From NCBI GenBank assembly GCA_002328465.1, contig DCUE01000010.1:1-9708 (forward strand): 9,708 nt of DNA. The letters run 5' to 3'. The position numbers were made by a program, and so were the translations under genes. Under the pieces are notes generated by a model that was not told the origin of the DNA, searched no databases, and saw only the letters and a list, made by a program, of their open reading frames with translations. Below, in pieces: positions 1 through 5,418 of this stretch (its first letter is position 1; each line of letters begins with the position of its first letter). The DNA is from Candidatus Dojkabacteria bacterium UBA2222 (GTDB lineage: Bacteria; Patescibacteriota; Dojkabacteria; SC72).

Positions 1-2
1 TG

Positions 3-470
3 TATGGAAAATTAGGAATCAATTTTATATTAGGAATTGGTGCCATTATTCTTGGTGTACTAGGATTAAAAGATTTCTTCTTTTACAAACCGGGTTCAGT
101 TGGTACAGAAATGCCTCTTTTCTTAAGACCTAAAGCAAATAAATTAATAGCTAAAGTTACATCTCCACTATCAGCGTTTGGATTAGGTCTTTTTGTTACT
201 CTTTTCCTTCTACCATGTACAATTGGTCCATATATAATACTTGGAGGCTTACTTGCAGGAGATGGCTTTATTACTGCACTCCCATCTTTAATCCTTTACA
301 ATTTTATCTTTGTATTCCCTATGTTAGCAGTAACCATTATCGTATACATTGGATCTAAAAAGGCTGAAGATGTTAAAGATTGGAAAGAAAAGAATGTAAG
401 ATATATGCACCTAGTAGCAGGTATACTCATGCTTTTAATTGGAATATTAATGGTATTAGGAAAATTCTAA
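3..470 (+). CDS. CcdA/DsbD-type thiol-redox membrane protein, C-terminal part (5' end outside the window)
   Basis: The frame is open from the left edge, giving 155 visible residues ending at TAA 468-470; the start lies outside the window. About four membrane segments are visible (roughly residues 5-27, 54-80, 90-115 and 135-154). The second holds the LLPCTIGPY motif, with Cys at visible residue 72. This matches the second-half cysteine helix of CcdA/DsbD transmembrane domains, and the later LYNFIFVFP stretch also fits. Family members pass electrons from cytoplasmic thioredoxin across the membrane to extracytoplasmic thiol proteins; the partner first-half cysteine would lie upstream. An internal ATG at 111 would remove a membrane helix and is not a credible start. 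The gene ends tail-to-tail with the FKBP gene, overlapping it by 4 bp. The family call is good, but the electron acceptor (cytochrome c maturation or disulfide exchange) cannot be told. Confidence 0.8.
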   Translation, partial: YGKLGINFILGIGAIILGVLGLKDFFFYKPGSVGTEMPLFLRPKANKLIAKVTSPLSAFGLGLFVTLFLLPCTIGPYIILGGLLAGDGFITALPSLILYNFIFVFPMLAVTIIVYIGSKKAEDVKDWKEKNVRYMHLVAGILMLLIGILMVLGKF

Positions 471-967
471 AGAATCTCTAATAACTCAACTTCAAATATT
501 AATCCAGCAGAACCAGGAATTGGTCCTGTTCCACTTGCTCCGTATCCCATTGATGAAGGTATTCTTAATTCCCTTTTCTCACCAACTTTCATTCCTTTAA
601 CACCTTCTTCCCAACCTTGAATTACTGAATTCTGACCTAATGTAAATTGAAAAGGTGTTCCTCTATCGTATGAGCTATCAAACTTATTACCATCCGAAAG
701 AGTTCCAGAGTAGTGTACAGAGACAGTATCTCCTTCTTTGGCTTCCTCTCCACTTCCTTCTTGTAATGTTTTAATTTCTAAGTTCTCAAAATCTTGAATA
801 GTGCTCATATTTTCTCCTTGAATATCTTCAAAAATTATATCTTGATTCTCATTTGGTAAAGAGTTTCCTTCTTTGTTTAAGAAAACAAATATACCAATTG
901 ATAATACTACAACAAATATACTTGTTACTACAATTGGAACAATTTTAGTAGAGGTATCGTTATCCAT
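467..967 (-). CDS. Membrane-anchored FKBP-type peptidyl-prolyl cis-trans isomerase
   Basis: The 166-residue product has one hydrophobic segment (residues 9-31) after a short polar N-terminus, an acidic Asn/Gln/Glu-rich linker (about 32-65) and one FKBP domain (about 66-166). The FKBP12 pocket residues are all present: Y86, F96, D97, F108, V115, I116, W119, Y142 and F158. An active prolyl isomerase is therefore expected. The loop after Y142 (GASGTGPIPG) is one residue shorter than in FKBP12. There is no lipobox cysteine, so the N-terminus is best read as a signal anchor placing the domain outside the membrane. It probably assists folding of exported proteins, which fits the convergent CcdA-like neighbour. 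The ATG at 967 puts the charged N-terminus directly before the anchor. It is divergently transcribed from the exonuclease gene. Confidence 0.93.
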   Translation of the reverse strand: MDNDTSTKIVPIVVTSIFVVVLSIGIFVFLNKEGNSLPNENQDIIFEDIQGENMSTIQDFENLEIKTLQEGSGEEAKEGDTVSVHYSGTLSDGNKFDSSYDRGTPFQFTLGQNSVIQGWEEGVKGMKVGEKRELRIPSSMGYGASGTGPIPGSAGLIFEVELLEIL

Positions 968-975
968 ACAATGTT

Positions 976-1005
976 GTTCTAAAACTTAATTCATAAATAT
1001 ATCAA
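976..1005 (-). promoter_or_regulatory. Candidate promoter of the FKBP gene
   Basis: On the minus strand TTGATA (1005-1000; 5/6 to the -35 consensus) and TAGAAC (981-976; 4/6 to the -10) are separated by 18 bases. The -10 ends 8 bases before the ATG at 967, so transcription would begin at or next to the start codon. No Shine-Dalgarno sequence is present. Such hexamers arise easily by chance in A+T-rich DNA; support comes mainly from the same spacing at the other divergent starts. Confidence 0.45.
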
Positions 1006-1012
1006 TATAGAT

Positions 1013-1032
1013 AAATATTTACAAATATTTGT
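1013..1032. repeat. Palindromic AAATATTT pair, possible operator between fkbp and the exonuclease gene
   Basis: The self-complementary octamer AAATATTT occurs at 1013-1020 and 1023-1030, with starts 10 bp apart, about one helical turn. The second copy lies in the perfect 12-bp palindrome ACAAATATTTGT (1021-1032), which overlaps the candidate -35 of the exonuclease gene. Placement in a divergent promoter region is compatible with a regulator site. Given the A+T content, chance is a real alternative. Confidence 0.25.
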
Positions 1033-1057
1033 TACAAAAAATATGGTATGCTACAAT
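1029..1057 (+). promoter_or_regulatory. Candidate extended -10 promoter of the exonuclease gene
   Basis: TTGTTA (1029-1034; 4/6 to the -35) is followed after 17 bases by TACAAT (1052-1057; 5/6 to the -10). The -10 is preceded by TGC at 1049-1051, giving an extended TGn element. Initiation about 7 bases downstream would fall on the ATG at 1065, producing a leaderless message. This is the best-formed of the close-spaced promoters in the window. Confidence 0.5.
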
Positions 1058-1064
1058 CATGAGC

Positions 1065-1838
1065 ATGAACAAACTCCTATATATTGATACAGAAACAACG
1101 GATATACAAAGCAAAGATTTAATCCAACTTGCCTTTATTACAGACAATCCTGATATCTTTATGAATATGTATTTAAAACCTGTACAGGATATTTCCTTTG
1201 GAGCAATGGCTATTCACAATATTACACCTGAAGATGTAAAAGATTGTCCAACCTTTGAAGAAGCCAAACTTCCAAAAGAAGGGATAGATCCTAATTACAA
1301 GGGTAATTCATTACATGAATATTTACAATTTCTTGCAGATGAATATGTATGGGTTGCTCATAATGTTGATTTTGATGTAGAGGTACTTGAGAAAAAAGGT
1401 ATTACAATTCCTAAAACAATTTGTACCTTAAAGATATCTAGAAATGCATTAACAACCCCAGAGGGGAGAGATTTAGAAAGCTATAAACTTCAGTATCTAA
1501 GATACTATCTTGGACTGTATAAGAATGAAGATAAAGATCATATTAAGGCACATGATGCTTTAAGTGATGTATATTTTCTTAGAGATTTGTATAAATATCT
1601 TGAAAGTAATACAAAACTAAGTATAGAGAATATGATGCTCATTACAAAGCAACCCCAAGTAATGAGAGAGATGTCTTTTGGGAAATATATGGGTAAAACC
1701 TTTGAAGAAATAGAGAGGGTAGATAGAGAGTATTTAGAGTGGCTAGTTGAAAGTATGGCAGATAAACCAGATTTACAATGGAATGCAAAATTAGCCTTAG
1801 ATAATGGTATCAGAAATAGAACTCAATCTCTTTTTTAA
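1065..1838 (+). CDS. DEDDh-family 3'-5' exonuclease (DnaQ/ExoX-like) with ExoX-like C-terminal domain
   Basis: The product has 257 residues. The RNase H-like exonuclease fold carries all DEDDh motifs: Exo I DTETT (D8, E10), Exo II HNVDFD (D104), and Exo III HDALSD (H163, D168). It should therefore be a two-metal 3'-5' exonuclease. Residues about 203-229 (SFGKYMGKTFEEI, then YLEWL) match the small C-terminal module of exodeoxyribonuclease X-like proteins. That favours a stand-alone nuclease in repair or DNA turnover over the replicative proofreading subunit, which is usually shorter and lacks this module. An insertion of about 15 residues lies between Exo I and Exo II (about 66-82). Start choice: ATG 1065 lies seven bases after an extended -10; ATG 1059 is also possible; TTG 1029 overlaps the promoter and is rejected. 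The last 42 bp overlap the obg 3' end on the other strand. Confidence 0.88.
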   Translation: MNKLLYIDTETTDIQSKDLIQLAFITDNPDIFMNMYLKPVQDISFGAMAIHNITPEDVKDCPTFEEAKLPKEGIDPNYKGNSLHEYLQFLADEYVWVAHNVDFDVEVLEKKGITIPKTICTLKISRNALTTPEGRDLESYKLQYLRYYLGLYKNEDKDHIKAHDALSDVYFLRDLYKYLESNTKLSIENMMLITKQPQVMREMSFGKYMGKTFEEIERVDREYLEWLVESMADKPDLQWNAKLALDNGIRNRTQSLF

Positions 1839-2762
1839 TTCTTTCATTAAATCTTCAATATCCTCTTTTCTGAATACCGACATTACAATATAATCTTTGA
1901 AATCTTTGTCTAATTTCTTTTTCAAAGACTCTAACTCATCTGTAGAATAGACATCTGCTTTTGTAAAAATAATAAGTTCAGGTAATGAGTATAGATCTTC
2001 TGAGATATTAACAAACTCTTTCCTCATCTCTTTATAAACTTTTACTAAATCTGAATTCTCTAAACTAATACAGTGAACAAGAAGCTTTGCATATTTAGTG
2101 TGTTTAAGGAAATCAATACCCAAACCCTTTCCCTTGTATGCTCCCTCTATGAGACCGGGCAAATCCATTAGAATATGCCCATCCATAACAGCTAACTGAG
2201 GATTTAAGGTTGTAAATTCATATGGTGCGACCTTGTATTTTGCATTACTTAAAGAGTTTACAATACTAGATTTCCCTGCGTTAGGAAAACCTAAGAATAC
2301 TGCATCTGCCTTTAAATTTAACTCTAATTCTAACTCCTTGCTTTGAGCCTCTTCTCCCTTTGTCCTTGATAGTTTTCCATCCCAGCCCTCTCCTCTTAAA
2401 GAGAAATTCCCTAATCCTCCTTTTCCTCCATCTAATAGTTTAACTCTGTATCCACTTTTTGAGATTGTAATTATCTCTGTACCATCACCATTGAAGACTT
2501 TTGTAACTAATGGAACATGTATCTCTAAATCAAGACCATCTTTACCTGTTCTTTTATTCTTCTCACCTATTTCTCCATTCTCAGCTTTTAATTTCCCCTT
2601 TTGGAGAATTTTTGATAAATCATATATATTTGGATTGCCTACAATGTATACATTTCCTCCTTTACCTCCGTTTCCGCCATCAGCTTTCCTATCCCTATCA
2701 AAAGCGATAATTCCATCTCCTCCCTTACCTGATTCAATTTTTATTTTACAAACATCTATCAT
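1797..2762 (-). CDS. obg: Obg family GTPase (ribosome assembly / stress GTPase)
   Basis: The product has 321 residues. The glycine-rich Obg domain (1 to about 152) shows the GGNGGKGG and DGGKGGLGN loops. The G domain carries G1 GFPNAGKSS (158-166), switch I FTT (183-185), G3 DLPG (200-203), G4 TKAD (267-270) and a G5-like SVF (295-297). Obg proteins bind 50S ribosomal precursors and link GTP/ppGpp status to ribosome maturation. The protein is minimal. The first glycine-rich loop is several residues shorter than in typical Obg. G4 has Thr for the usual Asn, a change tolerated in some GTPases such as Rac. There is no C-terminal OCT domain, so it ends right after the G domain. ATG 2762 gives the normal family N-terminus (IDVCKIKIESGKGGDG). 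It is divergent from korA and overlaps the exonuclease gene by 42 bp. Confidence 0.96.
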   Translation of the reverse strand: MIDVCKIKIESGKGGDGIIAFDRDRKADGGNGGKGGNVYIVGNPNIYDLSKILQKGKLKAENGEIGEKNKRTGKDGLDLEIHVPLVTKVFNGDGTEIITISKSGYRVKLLDGGKGGLGNFSLRGEGWDGKLSRTKGEEAQSKELELELNLKADAVFLGFPNAGKSSIVNSLSNAKYKVAPYEFTTLNPQLAVMDGHILMDLPGLIEGAYKGKGLGIDFLKHTKYAKLLVHCISLENSDLVKVYKEMRKEFVNISEDLYSLPELIIFTKADVYSTDELESLKKKLDKDFKDYIVMSVFRKEDIEDLMKELKKRLSSISDTII

Positions 2763-2769
2763 AGCCGTA

Positions 2770-2799
2770 ATTCTACATTAATTTACTATATATTGTAAC
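2770..2799 (-). promoter_or_regulatory. Candidate promoter of obg
   Basis: On the minus strand TAGAAT (2775-2770; 5/6 to the -10) ends 7 bases before the ATG at 2762, so a leaderless transcript is expected. The best -35 is weak: GTTACA (2799-2794) with an 18-base spacer. A second -35-like hexamer, TTGTCA (2810-2805), lies too far away for this -10. No Shine-Dalgarno sequence precedes the ATG. Confidence 0.4.
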
Positions 2800-2815
2800 T
2801 CTTTTGACAATATAT
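2788..2815. repeat. Perfect 9-bp inverted repeat between obg and korA (candidate operator)
   Basis: ATATATTGT (2788-2796) and ACAATATAT (2807-2815) are exact reverse complements separated by 10 bp, with arm centres 19 bp apart. The right arm overlaps TTGACA on the plus strand (2804-2809) and TTGTCA on the minus strand (2810-2805). A protein bound here could cover -35 regions of both divergent promoters. The arms are A+T-rich and no cognate regulator is visible, so the operator role is inference. Confidence 0.35.
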
Positions 2816-2859
2816 TTTAGTAATGATAACCTAAATAAGGATTGCCTAATTTTTATACT
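2804..2859 (+). promoter_or_regulatory. Candidate promoter region of the korA-korB-acdAB operon
   Basis: Two readings are possible. In the first, a consensus -35 TTGACA (2804-2809) is followed after 17 bases by a poor -10 TAACCT (2827-2832) preceded by TGA, giving a leader of about 27 bases. In the second, a good -10 TATACT (2854-2859; 5/6) ends 6 bases before ATG 2866 and gives a leaderless message, but no good -35 lies 16-18 bases upstream of it. The second matches the spacing at the other divergent genes. Confidence 0.4.
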
Positions 2860-2865
2860 GCTCCG

Positions 2866-4569
2866 ATGAAAGAACGCTTTTCTATCAAATTTGGTGGTGA
2901 GTCTGGACAAGGAATTAATACTTTAGGAAAGTTTATTAGCAAAGCACTTAAGAATTTAGGCTATGTAACTTTTGCATACAGAGAGTATCCGTCAATAATA
3001 AAAGGGGGATACGCATCATACCAGATCGATTTCTCATCTCAAGATATTCTTTCTTCAACAAAGAAGTGTAATCTTCTAACATGTATCTCAAAAGACTCTA
3101 TTACAGAATATCTTCCCACTGTAGCTAAGAATGGAATACTCTTGCATTCAGTAGATAGCTTTGAATTTAGTAAATCAGATTTAGAATACCTTAAGAAGAA
3201 GAGTATTAAGGTTGTATATATAAATACATCTGAGATAACAAAAAGTAATAATGCACCTCAAATAATGGGTAACGTAGTCATGCTTGGGAGTATATGGAAA
3301 ATATTTGATATTGATTTAAAGATATTGGAAAAAGTCATTGTTGAATATTTTTCAAGAAAGAAAGGAATTGATATTGAAGCAGAAAAGAGATGTTTAAGGG
3401 CTGGTTACGAGGTAGAAGATATTAAAAATCTTCAAATAGTGAAGTTTCCAAATATCAAAAACAGAGATTGGAGTAAATCTAAAGTATTAACTGGAAATGA
3501 AGCTTTGGCATTAGGAGCTATTTCAGCAGGGTGTAGAGCCTACTATGCATATCCCATGACTCCTGCAACCTCTATACTTGAGGTTCTAGGAAATACATAT
3601 GAGAAGAGTGGGATTGTTGTAAAGCAAGCTGAAAGCGAAATCACTGCTATACAAATGGTAATGGGAAGCATGTATATGGGTACAAGAGCTTTTACAGCAA
3701 CTTCAGGTGGTGGTTTCGATTTAATGACTGAAAGTATATCTTGCTCGGGAATGACAGAGATTCCTCTAGTTATTGTCTTAGGCCAAAGAGCAGGGAGTGG
3801 TACAGGGGTTCCAACTTGGAGTGGAGCATCAGATTTAAATGTAGCTTTACACTCAGGTCATGGAGAGTTCCCAAGGTGTGTATTAAGTGCAAGTGATGCT
3901 GTTGATTGTTATCAATTAATTCAAGAGGCTTTTAATATATCTGAAATCTATCAAATACCTGTAATACTTCTCACAGAGAAACATATTGCAGAATCTATTT
4001 TCAATATCTCCAAATTACCAACAGTTACTAAAATCGAAAGAGGTATTGTTAAGAATGGAACTAAAAGATATTTAATTACAAGAAACGGTATTTCTCCGAG
4101 ATGGTTACCTGAAAGTAAAAATAATACATATCTTACAAACAGTGATGAACATGATGAAATGGGTATTAGTACAGAGGAAGAAATAGAAATTGTTAATATG
4201 TCAGAAAAGAGATTAAGAAAGCTCAATGCACTAATCAAAAACATTCCAGAGCCAAAGTATTATGGACCCAAAGATCCTACAGTCGTTTTCGTTGGAATGG
4301 GTAGTACTAAGAATGCAGTTTTAGATGCAATGAAACAGAGTAAAAAAAGAATTGGGTTCTTACATTACAAATATATATTCCCATTGAAATATGAGAAGAT
4401 CTTAGAATTTAGTGAGAAAAAAGTTAAAATTGTTTTGATTGAAAACAATCAGAGTGGAGGATTTGGGAAATTAATTAAACAACAGTCTAATTTTTACATA
4501 TCTAATACTTTGAATAAGTTTGATGGTAGACCATTCTTTGTTGATGATATTTTAGAGTACTTTAAATGA
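2866..4569 (+). CDS. korA: 2-oxoacid:ferredoxin oxidoreductase, fused gamma-alpha subunit (KorA type)
   Basis: The product has 567 residues from ATG 2866. The gamma domain (about 5-185) opens with FGGESGQG (9-16), the usual start of this domain, and has EYPSIIKGGYASY near 40-52. The alpha pyrimidine-binding domain starts near 209 with the YPMTPAT motif (229-235; YPITP in most homologues), followed by ATSGGG and an alpha C-terminal domain (about 435-567). With KorB it forms the enzyme that decarboxylates a 2-oxoacid oxidatively: 2-oxoacid + CoA + 2 oxidised ferredoxin to acyl-CoA + CO2 + 2 reduced ferredoxin. The substrate cannot be assigned. The usual PTR before the conserved Asp-Leu is PTW here (W318), a position tied to the 2-oxoacid carboxylate in related enzymes. 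A TTG start at 2842 would add eight residues absent from the family start. The stop overlaps the korB ATG (ATGA, 4566-4569), indicating translational coupling. Confidence 0.9.
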   Translation: MKERFSIKFGGESGQGINTLGKFISKALKNLGYVTFAYREYPSIIKGGYASYQIDFSSQDILSSTKKCNLLTCISKDSITEYLPTVAKNGILLHSVDSFEFSKSDLEYLKKKSIKVVYINTSEITKSNNAPQIMGNVVMLGSIWKIFDIDLKILEKVIVEYFSRKKGIDIEAEKRCLRAGYEVEDIKNLQIVKFPNIKNRDWSKSKVLTGNEALALGAISAGCRAYYAYPMTPATSILEVLGNTYEKSGIVVKQAESEITAIQMVMGSMYMGTRAFTATSGGGFDLMTESISCSGMTEIPLVIVLGQRAGSGTGVPTWSGASDLNVALHSGHGEFPRCVLSASDAVDCYQLIQEAFNISEIYQIPVILLTEKHIAESIFNISKLPTVTKIERGIVKNGTKRYLITRNGISPRWLPESKNNTYLTNSDEHDEMGISTEEEIEIVNMSEKRLRKLNALIKNIPEPKYYGPKDPTVVFVGMGSTKNAVLDAMKQSKKRIGFLHYKYIFPLKYEKILEFSEKKVKIVLIENNQSGGFGKLIKQQSNFYISNTLNKFDGRPFFVDDILEYFK

Positions 4570-5417
4570 AAATAGATATATTTGATTACAATACAAATGT
4601 AAAAAACACCTGGTGTCCAGGATGTGGAAATTTTAATATCCATATGGCTCTTAAAACAGCTTTAATAGAATTAAATAGACATCCAAGTGATGTAGTACTA
4701 TCGTTTGATATCGGTTGTAATGGTAATGGAGGAGATAAAATAGAAGGCTTTAGAGTAAAAGGATTACATGGGAGAGCCATACCTTTTGCAGTAGGAGCAC
4801 ATATTGCTAATAGAAGAATGACTGTAATTGCAGATATCGGTGATGGAGGTTGTTTACATGAGGGAATAGATCATTTAATACACGCAATTAGGTCAAACTA
4901 TGATATTACAGTTCTAATACATAACAATGAGAATTTTGCCTTAACAACCGGACAGATTACATCTACTTCAGATACAGGTAAAAGGATGTATGGGTTCCCT
5001 AATGGAAAAACTGAGGGAGATATCAATATCGGAGAACTAGTTTTAAGTCTTAACCCATCTTTCTATGCCAGAGGCTTTTCTGGAGATCCTATTCATCTTG
5101 CTCAAATTATTAAATCAGGAATCAAGCATAAAGGCTTTAGTGCAATAGAGATTGTACAGGTTTGTCCTACATATAACCCGGAGAATAGTTTAGAATTACT
5201 AAAATCTAAAATTGAAAAGGTTGAAGAGAGTGACGATATTGAGATAGCGAGAAAAAGAGTATGTGATGATAAAAAGCTATATACAGGTGTAATATATAGA
5301 AATAGTAGTATAAAAGATTACTATTCGAAATTGAAGAATAGGCAAAATATTAAATCTGAATTAGTAGATGAGGTAAAAAATCACAGTATTTCAAATATAT
5401 TATCTGATTTCCAATAA
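4566..5417 (+). CDS. korB: 2-oxoacid:ferredoxin oxidoreductase, beta subunit (KorB type)
   Basis: The product has 283 residues. It binds thiamine diphosphate and one Fe-S cluster. WCPGCG (16-21) supplies C17 and C20; with C51 (DIGC) and C200 (VCPTYN) these are the four cysteines expected to hold a [4Fe-4S] cluster in this family. The thiamine diphosphate/Mg motif is IGDGG (91-95) through the HNNENFAL region (119-126), then TTGQ where many homologues have TGGQ. HGRAIPFAVGA (68-78) is also typical. The loop after C51 reads NGNGG where many family members have a short SGK or SSR segment; N54 falls about where a substrate-selecting Lys sits in Sulfolobus enzymes. There is no separate ferredoxin domain. 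Its ATG lies within the korA stop (4-bp overlap) and it is followed one base later by the synthetase gene, so all three are surely co-transcribed. Confidence 0.92.
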   Translation: MKIDIFDYNTNVKNTWCPGCGNFNIHMALKTALIELNRHPSDVVLSFDIGCNGNGGDKIEGFRVKGLHGRAIPFAVGAHIANRRMTVIADIGDGGCLHEGIDHLIHAIRSNYDITVLIHNNENFALTTGQITSTSDTGKRMYGFPNGKTEGDINIGELVLSLNPSFYARGFSGDPIHLAQIIKSGIKHKGFSAIEIVQVCPTYNPENSLELLKSKIEKVEESDDIEIARKRVCDDKKLYTGVIYRNSSIKDYYSKLKNRQNIKSELVDEVKNHSISNILSDFQ

Positions 5418-5418
5418 T

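Noticed and set aside
464..475. ATTCT-AA-AGAAT hairpin at the ccdA-like/fkbp junction
   Set aside because: A five-base A+T-rich stem with a two-base loop and no U-run; not credible as a terminator.
1029..1064. TTG 1029 as start of the exonuclease gene
   Set aside because: It would put the candidate promoter inside the gene and add 12 residues before the normal family start; ATG 1065 or 1059 fits better.
2491..2781. Open frames on the plus strand opposite the obg N-terminus
   Set aside because: They are the complement of the glycine-rich Obg coding sequence, giving Pro/Phe/Ser-rich low-complexity translations with no family motif; obg is certain on the other strand.
2837..2865. AAGGA as a Shine-Dalgarno with TTG 2842 as the korA start
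   Set aside because: AAGGA abuts the TTG with no spacing and is 24 bases from ATG 2866, so it fits neither start; the extra residues are not part of the gamma-domain start.
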